A DNA stretch of 64,000 bases from Gillisella vitis (GTDB lineage Bacteria; Pseudomonadota; Alphaproteobacteria; Rhizobiales; Rhizobiaceae): positions 496,001 to 560,000 of the forward strand of contig NZ_LMVL02000001.1 in assembly GCF_001541345.2 (NCBI RefSeq). Direction: 5' to 3'. Shown piece after piece: positions 37,410 to 46,310 of this stretch (position 1 is the first letter of the stretch; each line of letters begins with the position of its first letter). The notes beneath the pieces are model-generated. The model saw only the letters and a list, made by a program, of their open reading frames with translations, made no database searches and was not told the DNA's origin. The position numbers and the translations under genes are program-made.

Positions 37410-37650
37410 GAGGTCCTCCTTTATTGGGGCCAAGGTGCGTGCCGCCCAGAAGATGACAGCGCCCTTACAATGGCTGACATCATGATAGAGGTGGGGTTCT
37501 ACATCCAGATTGCAAGGCGCGATTGTGATTTATCTCGTGGCAGCTCCCTCAATCACGGGTTTCCAAGATATTTTAGCCCTTTCTCGCTTGGCGTAACCGC
37601 TGGCGTCAGCGGTTACGCTATTTTTGGAGCGGATATGGGGATCTTGCCGA
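37410..37650. other. Intergenic region downstream of catalase with a strong hairpin
   Basis: 241 bp without a convincing gene. A perfect 12-bp stem GCGTAACCGCTG (37591-37602) / CAGCGGTTACGC (37607-37618) is followed on the plus strand by TATTTTT. On the minus strand it lies about 35 bp after the catalase stop and may stabilise or end that transcript, although the T-run is on the other side. Confidence 0.5.
37591..37625 (+). terminator. Hairpin plus T-run, rho-independent terminator-like
   Basis: Stem of 12 perfect pairs, 4-base loop GCGT, then TATTTTT on the plus strand. No plus-strand gene is seen upstream; on the minus strand it follows the catalase gene and may act as a bidirectional terminator. 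Confidence 0.5.
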
Positions 37651-39807
37651 TCAATCGTCCAAAGGAACGGATGCTTTTCCGAGTTTTACAGAAGGCTCCC
37701 GCGCCCAGACGCGAAGCTTGCCCAGCTTTTCAATGAAATCGGCAAGACCATCTTCTCCTGGGAGACCAATGGTGCCTTCATCGAGATCTTCGGTTATGCC
37801 AGCCTTCTCCAAGAGAGGCATGGCGCTTTGTGCATATCCTATGAACTTACAGTGCTGGAAGGCGTCGGCAACGAAATCCCGTGCGGTTGCTTCCTTCACA
37901 AGATCCGCCATGCCAGCATCTGAGGTCAGAAGCGCCACGGCGTCAAACAGGACGGATGGTCCTCCATCGATCATATGATGCGCTTCGATCCAGGTGCCAT
38001 CGGAACCGGTCACGCCGCCAACCTTTGGCGCGATCAACTCGAATTCAGCTTTTGCTGCGGTAACAGCGCCAGTCAGCGCCTTGAGGAGCTTCACGTCGAC
38101 GCCATCGGTGATCAAGATACCGAGTTTGCGGCCTTCGAAGCGCTTGGGACCGCGCTTGATAATGCTGAGTGCAGGAGACGGCTCAAGGTCGTCGCGTGTC
38201 GGCACAGCCGCATCAGCTGGCTTGGGCATGCTTTTGAAGCCCAGTTTTTCTGCCACGGTATTGGCAAGCGTTTCATCGATATTCATCAGATGCGCCACCA
38301 TCCGCTCCCGGATGACAAGCATTTCCACCTTGCTCAACTCGAAAGTGAGAGCGGCTGCAATGTGACGCTGCTCCGGAGGCGTCTGGCTGATATAGAATTG
38401 CTTGGCCTGGCTGTAATGATCGGCAAAGCTTTCTGGACGCAGGCGAGCCTTGGCGCCCTGTTCCTCAGCAGGAAAGTGGCGATAGCCGCGCGTTGGCGAT
38501 TCCCGCGGTCCCTCGCCGAAGGAGTTGGGCTGATAATTCGCCCGACCGACCGGATTGTGCATCGCCATATGGCCATCCTGCTGGAAATTCGCGAATGGAC
38601 ATTTTGGTGCATTGATCGGAAGATGGGCGAAATTCGGCCCGCCCAGGCGTTTCAGCTGGGTATCGAGATAGGAGAAATTGCGGCCCTGCAACAAAGGGTC
38701 GTTGCTGAAATCGATCCCTGGCGGGACATTCTGGGTCATGAATGCCACTTGCTCGGTCTCTGCAAAGAAATTATCCGGCATCCGATCCAGAACGAGACGA
38801 CCGATTGCCTTCGGCGGCAGTATTTCTTCAGGAATGATTTTTGTCGGATCGAGCACATCGAAATCAAAGCTGTCGGCAAATTCCTGATCGAAAAGCTGGA
38901 CCTGAAGTTCCCATTCGGGAAAGTTTCCAGACTTGATTGAATGCCACAGATCGCGTCGATGGAAATCCGGATCGGCGCCATTGATTTTGACCGCCTCGTT
39001 CCAGGCCACTGACTGAAGACCGAGCTTCGGTTTCCAATGAAACTTGACGAAGGTGGATTCGTCATTGGCATTGACGAAGCGGAACGTATGGACGCCGAAA
39101 CCTTCCATAAAGCGCAATGATCGCGGGATTGTCCGATCCGACATGATCCACATGATCATATTCATGCTCTCTGGTGTCAGAGAGATGAAGTCCCAGAAAG
39201 TGTCATGGGCGGTCTGCGCCTGGGGGAATGCCCGGTCCGGCTCCTGTTTCGCGGCGTGGATAAGATCGGGAAACTTGATGGCATCCTGAATGAAAAACAC
39301 CGGAATGTTATTGCCAACCAGATCCCAGTTGCCTTCCTTGGTGTACATCTTCACCGCAAAACCGCGTACGTCGCGGGCAAGGTCGGCTGAGCCCTTGTTT
39401 CCTGCCACCGTCGAAAACCGAACAAAAACAGGCGTTTTTTCGCCGGGCCGCTGGAACACGTCGGCGCGCGTATACTCCGCCAGGGATTCGTAGGTTTCGA
39501 AGAAACCGTGAGCACCGTAACCACGCGCATGAACGACGCGCTCTGGAATGCGCTCATGATCGAAGTGGAAAATCTTTTCTCTGAAATGGAAATCGTCAAC
39601 GACAAGCGGACCGCGATCCCCAATGCGAAGGGAGTTCTGATCGTCTGCGACAGGCCCGCCTTGTGCCGTGGTCAAAATCGCATCGCCTTCGGCGATCTGG
39701 TGAAGTTCGCCACCCTTGCCGCGCACAAGTTTCTGATCGTGGATGGTGGCCTCATTCGAGATTGTAGCCGCATTCTTGCCTGGGTTTTGGGACCGTTGCT
39801 TTGGCAT
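37651..39807 (-). CDS. katE: Large-subunit monofunctional catalase (HPII/KatE type)
   Basis: 718 residues from ATG 39807 with GGAGAG just upstream; a GTG nine codons earlier is possible. The heme-catalase core has the distal histidine His93 in [12 protein letters not shown], the [17 protein letters not shown] segment and the proximal heme tyrosine near residue 380 (NFSYLDTQ). The extra C-terminal domain of about 150 residues ([18 protein letters not shown] onward) is the DJ-1/PfpI-like flavodoxin fold that marks the large-subunit clade. It breaks down hydrogen peroxide, usually in stationary phase. Upstream, 193 bp separate it from the phosphate transporter gene. Confidence 0.95.
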   Translation of the reverse strand: MPKQRSQNPGKNAATISNEATIHDQKLVRGKGGELHQIAEGDAILTTAQGGPVADDQNSLRIGDRGPLVVDDFHFREKIFHFDHERIPERVVHARGYGAHGFFETYESLAEYTRADVFQRPGEKTPVFVRFSTVAGNKGSADLARDVRGFAVKMYTKEGNWDLVGNNIPVFFIQDAIKFPDLIHAAKQEPDRAFPQAQTAHDTFWDFISLTPESMNMIMWIMSDRTIPRSLRFMEGFGVHTFRFVNANDESTFVKFHWKPKLGLQSVAWNEAVKINGADPDFHRRDLWHSIKSGNFPEWELQVQLFDQEFADSFDFDVLDPTKIIPEEILPPKAIGRLVLDRMPDNFFAETEQVAFMTQNVPPGIDFSNDPLLQGRNFSYLDTQLKRLGGPNFAHLPINAPKCPFANFQQDGHMAMHNPVGRANYQPNSFGEGPRESPTRGYRHFPAEEQGAKARLRPESFADHYSQAKQFYISQTPPEQRHIAAALTFELSKVEMLVIRERMVAHLMNIDETLANTVAEKLGFKSMPKPADAAVPTRDDLEPSPALSIIKRGPKRFEGRKLGILITDGVDVKLLKALTGAVTAAKAEFELIAPKVGGVTGSDGTWIEAHHMIDGGPSVLFDAVALLTSDAGMADLVKEATARDFVADAFQHCKFIGYAQSAMPLLEKAGITEDLDEGTIGLPGEDGLADFIEKLGKLRVWAREPSVKLGKASVPLDD

Positions 39808-40000
39808 ATTCTCTCCGCGATTTTGTTGATTCACAAAAGCGAACTGAATACGCAGCTGTTAGTTCCATTATTTTCACGCGCAACCGGTCAAAATGCAAAG
39901 CGGACATCTGTAACGGTGTATTGCTTCGTCATGAGAAATGGTCGCTGGTTTTCGCGAAACAAACGACCAAAGGCACCAAGGCTCTCTGTTCGGGGTGGCT

Positions 40001-41605
40001 TCAGAAAACCTGGCGCAGGACCACGTAAAGCACGAAGGCGATGGCAATCGAGGCAGGCAGCGTCAAGACCCAGGCCATCAGCATATTGCGGACCGTGAAC
40101 CATTGCAGGCCGGAACCGTTGGCGGTCATCGTGCCCGCAACACCCGATGACAGGACATGGGTCGTTGACACCGGCAGGCCGAAGTGGTCGGCTGCCCCGA
40201 TCGTCACCATGGCGACGATTTCAGCGGCTGCACCCTGGCCATAGGTGAGATGGGTCTTGCCGATCTTTTCGCCGACGGTGACAACGATGCGCCGCCAGCC
40301 GATCATTGTTCCCAGGCCAAGGGCCAGGGCCACGGCAACTTTCACCCAGGTCGGAATGAACTTCGTCGCATTGTCGACCGCCTTGTGATAGGCGCTGACG
40401 GCAGCAAGATCACTTGCCTCCATCGGCAACAGTTTCTGTTTGTCGATCAGCTTCAGGGCCTCACCGATCAGGTAGATATCGTTTCTGATATTTTGCACCA
40501 GATGGCTCGGGACTGCTTCCAGGGTTGGAAAAGCGGCGACTTCCGCGCTTGTCGCGTGGATATATTGCTGGAGGGCGAAGGTCGTGGTGTCGTTCCAGGT
40601 CTTGGTCTTGACGGCATCCGCGACGGTGGCTTTTGCATCTGCGACGGACACACCCGGCTTGATATATTTGCCGAGCGCGGTCTCGACCTGCGCCGAGGAA
40701 GATTTATAGGCTTCGAGATAATTCACATCCGGTGTGCGGTTGAGGGCGAAGGCGGTCGGCACCAGGCCGATCAGGATCAGCATGATCAGGCCCATGCCTT
40801 TCTGGCCGTCGTTTGATCCATGCGCAAAACTGACGCCGGTGCAGGTGAAGATCAGCAGACCTCTGATCCAGAGCGGTGGCGGCTGATTGGTTTTTGGCTC
40901 CTCGTAGAGCGCCTTGTTCTTTACGAACAGTTTCATGGCCAACAGCAGGATTGCGGAAAAGCCAAAGCCAATCAGAGGTGAGATCAACAGCGACAGACCG
41001 ATATTGGTCGCCTGCGACCAGTCAACGCCGCTGGTTGCCGAACCGGCCGGTGCCAGAAACTGATTGGCGAGACCGACGCCGATGATCGAGCCGACCAAGG
41101 TGTGGGAACTGGAGGAGGGCAAGCCAAGATACCAGGTGCCAAGGTTCCAGACGATGGCGGCGATCAACAGCGCAAACACCATGGCAAGGCCAGAGCCTGA
41201 GCCAACCTGAAGGATCAATTCCACCGGTAGAAGGGAAAGAATGCCAAAGGCAACAGCGCCGCTCGATGTCAGAACGCCGAGAAAATTGAAAAATCCCGAC
41301 CACATGACCGCGAATTCAGCGGGCATCGAGCGGGTGTAGATCACGGTGGCGACGGCATTCGCCGTATCGTGAAAACCGTTGACGAACTCAAACCCAAGGG
41401 CGATCAATAGTGCCAGGCCAAGCAAAATCCATGGAACTGCGACAGTGCTGGTAAGGTCCTGGCCAAGCGCATAGGCGATATATCCAAGTCCAAGCAACAG
41501 CACGATACCGAAGACCGGTAGGAACCACTTGCCCGTTCCATGGGATTTATCGAGAGGATGGCTTGCGCTGTTTATCTGCGCACTTGAAGATGCTAATTCA
41601 GCCAT
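40001..41605 (-). CDS. pit: Inorganic phosphate transporter, PiT family
   Basis: 534 residues with about ten membrane segments in two halves. The PiT signature is present at GFEFVNGFHDTANAVATVIY (about residues 71-90) and repeated in the second half as DHFGLPVSTTHVLSSGVAG. A hydrophilic insertion (about residues 290-420, TWNDTTTFALQQYIHATSAE) separates the halves, as in larger PiT proteins. It imports phosphate with a cation in the inner membrane. GAGGAT precedes the ATG. No PhoU-like gene is adjacent, although one often accompanies low-affinity Pit in rhizobia. Confidence 0.93.
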   Translation of the reverse strand: MAELASSSAQINSASHPLDKSHGTGKWFLPVFGIVLLLGLGYIAYALGQDLTSTVAVPWILLGLALLIALGFEFVNGFHDTANAVATVIYTRSMPAEFAVMWSGFFNFLGVLTSSGAVAFGILSLLPVELILQVGSGSGLAMVFALLIAAIVWNLGTWYLGLPSSSSHTLVGSIIGVGLANQFLAPAGSATSGVDWSQATNIGLSLLISPLIGFGFSAILLLAMKLFVKNKALYEEPKTNQPPPLWIRGLLIFTCTGVSFAHGSNDGQKGMGLIMLILIGLVPTAFALNRTPDVNYLEAYKSSSAQVETALGKYIKPGVSVADAKATVADAVKTKTWNDTTTFALQQYIHATSAEVAAFPTLEAVPSHLVQNIRNDIYLIGEALKLIDKQKLLPMEASDLAAVSAYHKAVDNATKFIPTWVKVAVALALGLGTMIGWRRIVVTVGEKIGKTHLTYGQGAAAEIVAMVTIGAADHFGLPVSTTHVLSSGVAGTMTANGSGLQWFTVRNMLMAWVLTLPASIAIAFVLYVVLRQVF

Positions 41606-41970
41606 TCCAGATCCTCACATTTGATATCTGTCATTTGTTGAGGAGTTTTGGAGCCTTTGAATGAACCTTTCATGACACCCAGTGTCTGTCGGCTTCAAAT
41701 TAAACCCGATAGACAGTTGGTGTGTCTGGTGCCCTTTGTCTTTCCGTTTCGGATCGGGGCTGTTTGCGACTATACTGCCGTCGGGTAGTTGGGTTCCACA
41801 TGGCGCGTGAATTCAGGCGTCAGACACCTCATTTCAGGCAAAATCTGCCCGATCACGTCACCCTGTTCTCGGACGGCCATATTGTCTGACTGGCCTATTC
41901 TCGATCAGGCTCTGAGAAAAGCTGGAGAAACCGCACCGCTGTCTCCAGCGGTGCGGTTTTCGTTATCGTC
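41606..41970. other. 365-bp intergenic region between Pit and aldehyde dehydrogenase genes
   Basis: No gene of recognisable family. A TATACT -10-like box at 41771-41776 is followed by a 29-codon open frame (ATG 41801) and then by a strong plus-strand terminator at 41928-41962, so a short independent transcript is possible. Promoter elements for the phosphate transporter on the minus strand presumably lie near 41640-41720 but I cannot fix them. Confidence 0.4.
41928..41962. terminator. Perfect 14-bp hairpin terminator
   Basis: AAACCGCACCGCTG (41928-41941) pairs fully with CAGCGGTGCGGTTT (41946-41959) around TCTC. TTTT follows on the plus strand and TTTC on the minus strand, so it can serve the aldehyde dehydrogenase gene (minus, stop at 41971) and any plus-strand transcript. 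Confidence 0.75.
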
Positions 41971-43446
41971 TTATCGCTGTACCGAGATGAAATGATCCGT
42001 GGTGAACTCCTCAATGGCCCATTTGCCGTTAAAGCGTCCGAGACCGGAGTTTTTCTCTCCACCAAACATCACATGCGGATAGTCATGGATGGTGATGTCG
42101 TTGATATGGGACATTCCAGCTTCAATCTGCTGGGCAAAGGCCAATCCACGGGCCTCGTCACGGGTGAAGACGGCACTGGAAAGGCCAAATTCGGTGTCAT
42201 TGGCGAAGGCCAAAGCCTGTGCTTCATCTTGTGCGCGGATGATCGGTGCGACCGGGCCAAAGATCTCATTGCGGGCGAAGTCGGAATCGTTGGTCACATC
42301 GGCAAAGACATGCGGTGCCACCACCCGTCCCTCAATGGGGCCGGATACACATTCGCGGAAGCCGCTGTCGCGCGCCCGCGCAATGCTTGCAGTCACGCTG
42401 CGCAGCTGGCTGTCATTGCAGAGTGGGCCGATCAAGGTGTCCGGCTCGTTCGGGTTTCCGAATTTGATGGTTTTTACCGCAGCAGTAAAAGCCTCAACGA
42501 AGTTGTCATAAATCGACGCATCGACGATGATGCGGTTCGTGCTCATGCAGATTTGCCCTTGATGCATGAAACGACCGATCAGGGCTGCGCCCACGGCCTT
42601 TTCCAGATCGGCATCATCGAGAACCACCAGCGGTGCATTGCCGCCAAGCTCAAGGCCTACCCGCTTCAGCAGGGAGGATTCACCCGCCACCTGGGCGATA
42701 TGGCGTCCGACAGGTGTGGAGCCGGTGAAGGTGAGGACGCGAGGAACCGGATGACGCGAGAAAGCGTCGCCGATGACGCTCGAGCTACCGACCACGACAT
42801 TGAGCAAGCCAGCCGGCAGGCCAGCTTCCTCGTAGATCTTGGCCAAGAGAAGGCCGCCTGTGACCGGAGTGTCGTTCGATGGTTTCAAAACCACGGCATT
42901 TCCAAGCGCAAGCGCTGGAGCGACAGAACGGTTCGACAGATGCAGCGGAAAATTCCACGGGCTGATAACACCGACGACGCCGACGGGCTTTTTGTAGACC
43001 CGTGCTTCCTTGCCTGGCTTGTCGACCGGAATGATATGTCCCTGGGCGGCCGCGGGCAAGGTGAAGGCTTCCAGCATGCCAGCGCGCACGGCGCCCCATT
43101 CTATGCCGGCCTTGATACGTGTGCTGCCGGATTCACGGATAATCCAGCCAATGATTTCTTCCTTGCGGGCGTCAAGAATCGAGACCGCTCTCAGAAACAC
43201 TGCTGCGCGCTCGCTCGGCAATACCCGCGCCCATTCAGTTTGGGCAGCCTTGGCTGCACCGAAGGCACGATCGAGGTCATCAAGACTTGCCTGAGCGATT
43301 TCCGCCACAACCGTATCGTCGTAAGGATTACGATCGATGGCGGTCTTTCCCTCGGTGCCTTCCACCCAGCGTCCGGCAATATACTGTCCGGAAAACCCTT
43401 CATAGGCCTGTGGTTGGAATGCGGACTGACCAATATTCTGTTGCAA
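41971..43446 (-). CDS. NAD(P)-dependent aldehyde dehydrogenase
   Basis: 491 residues from a TTG at 43446 with AGGAGGAG upstream; the frame runs to 43491 but lacks another good site. The catalytic cysteine is Cys300 in GQICMSTNR, the general base Glu266 in LELGGNAP and the cofactor segments are SPWNFPLHLS, VLKPSNDTP and FTGSTPVGR. The family oxidises aldehydes to acids; the sequence is closest in style to benzaldehyde/vanillin/salicylaldehyde dehydrogenases (HDYPHVMFGGEKNSGLGRF). It is a single-gene unit, about 10 kb from the aromatic cluster, and could serve it. A longer plus-strand open frame here is its antisense shadow. Confidence 0.93.
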   Translation of the reverse strand: MQQNIGQSAFQPQAYEGFSGQYIAGRWVEGTEGKTAIDRNPYDDTVVAEIAQASLDDLDRAFGAAKAAQTEWARVLPSERAAVFLRAVSILDARKEEIIGWIIRESGSTRIKAGIEWGAVRAGMLEAFTLPAAAQGHIIPVDKPGKEARVYKKPVGVVGVISPWNFPLHLSNRSVAPALALGNAVVLKPSNDTPVTGGLLLAKIYEEAGLPAGLLNVVVGSSSVIGDAFSRHPVPRVLTFTGSTPVGRHIAQVAGESSLLKRVGLELGGNAPLVVLDDADLEKAVGAALIGRFMHQGQICMSTNRIIVDASIYDNFVEAFTAAVKTIKFGNPNEPDTLIGPLCNDSQLRSVTASIARARDSGFRECVSGPIEGRVVAPHVFADVTNDSDFARNEIFGPVAPIIRAQDEAQALAFANDTEFGLSSAVFTRDEARGLAFAQQIEAGMSHINDITIHDYPHVMFGGEKNSGLGRFNGKWAIEEFTTDHFISVQR

Positions 43447-43651
43447 GACGTCTCCTCCTCTTGCCGGTTTTACGCGCCTTCGCCACGCCAATGCCGCTTG
43501 GCATATGATGGCGATAAAGCGAAGACGGTCTATCTCTTTGCGGCGGGAAAGATACGGCGAAAGCCTCGGTCAATCAATATGAATTATTGATTTATGATAA
43601 AAAGTGTAATTCATAATTTTTATTGTATCAATAAATGAGTTTATAAAGCGA

Positions 43652-45112
43652 TTAAGCCGGAGGCTTTTGAGATGCTTGGTTTTCAAAGGCCTTCTCCATC
43701 CAATCCAGGATGGCTCTGGCGTCCTTTGGTTGTATCGTGTTGATATCCAGAACCGGACCCAGTCCGATCGGCTTCGCGTTCTGCGCGAGTTCGATGAGTT
43801 CCGGGATATAGGAGGCGCCGGGATGACCGGGAAGGCGGTTTTCAAGCCTTGATCGATAGCGCTCGCCTATCGTTTCTGCGGGAGCATGGCACCAGAGTTC
43901 AACGATCTGCGTGATGCCGGCCATCGCGATATGCTCTTTCAGAACATCTGCTGGCTGAAATCCAAACCAGGCATCGACAATGAAGGTGGTTCCCGGAGCG
44001 GCATTGCGGATGATGGAGAAAATCGACTTGTAGCTCGCGCGTCCCAGGAGGCGATTGAAGGGGCGGTCGACATCGTCAATCAATTCCAGAAAAGGATTTT
44101 TGATCTCATCCAGGCCCAGTACCTGCCAGCCGGTTTCATCGGCCAGTTTATGGGAGATCGCGCTTTTGCCGGAGGCCGGCACACCGTTGACCATCACCAG
44201 CCGCTTGCCGTTTGCAGGTTTAGCATAGTGGTTGGCGTTGGTGAGATCGAAGGCAGCCAGCCCGCAACCGATCACACCGGCATCGTCATCAAGGCGTGCC
44301 GCGCGAATATCGGCTTCATACCAGGTCTCGCTGTGAGGCAGAAAATTCAGCGCTGCCAACGCAGCCTTGCCCATGCCTCCGCCCAGCAGAACCACGTCAG
44401 GATCGAATGCGGCAGACAGGGTGTTTATGGCTGATTTCAGCGGGGCGGCCCAAGCGACCATCACCCGTAATGCCGTCTCATCTCCTGATTCTGCGAGAGT
44501 GAGGAGCGTCTCAAACCGTGTTTCAGGCGCGTAGCCTGCCTCAAAGAGATGACGTTGCAAGGCGGTTCCCGAGGATTCTGTTTCAATGCAGCCGCGTTGG
44601 CCGCATGGACATGGCTGGCCATGGAGATTGACAACGAGATGGCCCAATTGGCCAGCGCATCGTCTGCCATTGACGATCCGGCCATTTTCCATGACGGCAC
44701 CGCCAATCCCGGTTCCGATGGTCAGCATGACCGAACTGTTCATTCCCCGCGCTGCGCCCACGCGGGCCTCGCCAATCAGGGCCATGCTGCAATCATTTGC
44801 AACGGTTACCGGTCGACCGTATGTCGAGGACATTTCAGACTGTAGATCACAGCCGGATAGATTCAGAAATCCTCCCGATATGATCTCTCCTGTCCAGCCG
44901 TCGACGCGGCCGGGTATTCCTATTCCAATCGCTGTGGCGCGCTCGCCATCCATCTCGTGGATCAGGCTCTTTATAAGAGTGACAGCCTTGGAGGGGTCGC
45001 GGCTGCCTGTAACCGACGTCTTACGGATGATTTCGCCTTTGGGCGAAATCTGTGCCGCACGCATGTTGGTTCCGCCGACATCGATGCCGATAGAGAACAA
45101 TTGAAGAGACAT
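43652..45112 (-). CDS. Two-domain kinase: ROK sugar kinase fused to a P-loop kinase
   Basis: 486 residues. Residues 1-295 are a ROK kinase: IGIDVGGTNMRAAQ, catalytic Asp107 in VANDCSMALIGE, GTGIGGAV and the zinc motif CPCGQRGCIE. The usual sugar-binding Glu of AGEIGH is Gln155 here (AGQLGH). Residues 303-486 are an independent P-loop domain with Walker A GVPASGKS (310-317), LGLDEIKNP and the lid-like RYRSRLENR, as in AAA_33/CPT-like small-molecule kinases. The fusion suggests two phosphorylations of one sugar. It is 14 bp downstream of a LacD/YihT-like aldolase gene, which fits formation of a ketose bisphosphate (inference). Confidence 0.85.
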   Translation of the reverse strand: MSLQLFSIGIDVGGTNMRAAQISPKGEIIRKTSVTGSRDPSKAVTLIKSLIHEMDGERATAIGIGIPGRVDGWTGEIISGGFLNLSGCDLQSEMSSTYGRPVTVANDCSMALIGEARVGAARGMNSSVMLTIGTGIGGAVMENGRIVNGRRCAGQLGHLVVNLHGQPCPCGQRGCIETESSGTALQRHLFEAGYAPETRFETLLTLAESGDETALRVMVAWAAPLKSAINTLSAAFDPDVVLLGGGMGKAALAALNFLPHSETWYEADIRAARLDDDAGVIGCGLAAFDLTNANHYAKPANGKRLVMVNGVPASGKSAISHKLADETGWQVLGLDEIKNPFLELIDDVDRPFNRLLGRASYKSIFSIIRNAAPGTTFIVDAWFGFQPADVLKEHIAMAGITQIVELWCHAPAETIGERYRSRLENRLPGHPGASYIPELIELAQNAKPIGLGPVLDINTIQPKDARAILDWMEKAFENQASQKPPA

Positions 45113-45126
45113 GACATCCGCCGATC

Positions 45127-46041
45127 TTACGCAGCAACTCTCTGCTTGTTGCGGTAGCGCCCGATAATGTCTTGAATATCATGCAATCGGGAGACGGCAA
45201 TTGTCGAAAGCTTCTCTTGTGAGACATTTCGGTCGAGGTCGATGCAGTCTTTCCAAAGGGAGCGGCCAGCAATGACGCCGGAGGCCCCGTTCTTCATGGC
45301 GGCCTCGACCTGATGTAGAAAGGTTTCATGGTCGACGCCAGCCGAAAGCACGGCCCAAGGGACATCACCGGCAACCTTGGTGACTTCGGCGCAGGCTTGT
45401 TCAGAGCCGGGATAAGGAATTTTCAGAACTTTGGACCCCAGTGCCAGACAGGCGCGTGAGCCGTCGACGATAAGCTGCGGAATTTTGGCCTGATAGTCTT
45501 CACGGCTTTCGCCTTCAAGCTGGTAGGTCAGGAATTCGACGACCAGAAGAAAGTCCTCGCGGGCGAAATCCTCAATGGTCCTCTTCAGGGTTTCAAGGTT
45601 TGCAACATTGGCCGCCGGGGTATCCATCCGCAGATAGACCATGATCTTGCCGCCGGTGGCACCAAGAGCGCGCACGCGCCGCGCATCGACACCTTCCACC
45701 ATCTTGGAAATGCGATAGCCTTCTGGCGATGTGTCCCATCCGGAGGCATCGATACCGATCAGAAGGGCCGTATCCCTTGGAAGGATGTCGTTGTCGATCA
45801 GCCCGGGTACGGCGCAGATGGGATCGACGAGCACGCAGCCAGCATGAGAGGCCAGATAGCGCGCAATGTCAGCCTTGGTTTCTCCCAAAATATCATTGCC
45901 GATTTTCGCTTGTTCTTCCGGGGTCGCGGCAAGAATGGAGCGCATACCGCCGCGCTGGTCGCATGCAATCACCATCATGGATCCGCTACCGTCGCAAATT
46001 TGATGGTATCCGCGTCGTTCTGCCGTCGTCATTGCCGTCAT
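45127..46041 (-). CDS. Class I aldolase of the LacD/YihT (tagatose-bisphosphate/sulfofructose-phosphate) type
   Basis: 304 residues from ATG 46041 with CGGAG seven bases upstream. The TIM-barrel aldolase core is visible: MVIACDQRGGMRS near the start, KADIARYLASHAGCVLVDP in part, VEFLTYQL, the Schiff-base lysine Lys207 in SKVLKIPYPG and WAVLSAGVDHETF. LacD splits tagatose-1,6-bisphosphate and YihT splits 6-deoxy-6-sulfofructose-1-phosphate; the substrate here is not fixed. It is first in an operon with the double kinase and divergent from a SorC regulator. Dihydroxyacetone phosphate would be one product. Confidence 0.88.
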   Translation of the reverse strand: MTAMTTAERRGYHQICDGSGSMMVIACDQRGGMRSILAATPEEQAKIGNDILGETKADIARYLASHAGCVLVDPICAVPGLIDNDILPRDTALLIGIDASGWDTSPEGYRISKMVEGVDARRVRALGATGGKIMVYLRMDTPAANVANLETLKRTIEDFAREDFLLVVEFLTYQLEGESREDYQAKIPQLIVDGSRACLALGSKVLKIPYPGSEQACAEVTKVAGDVPWAVLSAGVDHETFLHQVEAAMKNGASGVIAGRSLWKDCIDLDRNVSQEKLSTIAVSRLHDIQDIIGRYRNKQRVAA

Positions 46042-46138
46042 GTGTCCACTCCGAAAGAAATTGCAGGCAAAAGCGGACAGCGCAAAGCTTTAGCCATGCG
46101 CGGGCTCTCCTGCGTCAGGTGATTTGATGATGCCTTGA

Positions 46139-46189
46139 AAGTCGCAGGGCCTTGGACGTCATAGGGCCTGGGAAGTCACAGGGAAGGGC
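46139..46189. repeat. Three imperfect 17-bp tandem repeats in the aldolase/SorC intergenic region
   Basis: Units AAGTCGCAGGGCCTTGG (46139-46155), ACGTCATAGGGCCTGGG (46156-46172) and AAGTCACAGGGAAGGGC (46173-46189) are contiguous and share an AAGTCNCAGGG core. They lie about 100 bp upstream of the aldolase ATG and about 120 bp before the SorC gene. Regulator half-sites or simple sequence expansion are both possible. Confidence 0.45.
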
Positions 46190-46310
46190 GCCGTATTGCA
46201 TTGAGTCCGGAGCCGTTTCAGTGTAGCCTTCCCGCTTCGTGTAACACATTTCAGAAAGGAATTGCAAGCTGCTTCCGCAAACTTCACAGGATACGGCATC
46301 CCGGGCGACA

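Noticed and set aside
41992..43590. 532-codon plus-strand open frame, longer than the gene opposite
   Set aside because: Its translation has no family features, whereas the minus strand encodes a full aldehyde dehydrogenase with Cys300 and Glu266.
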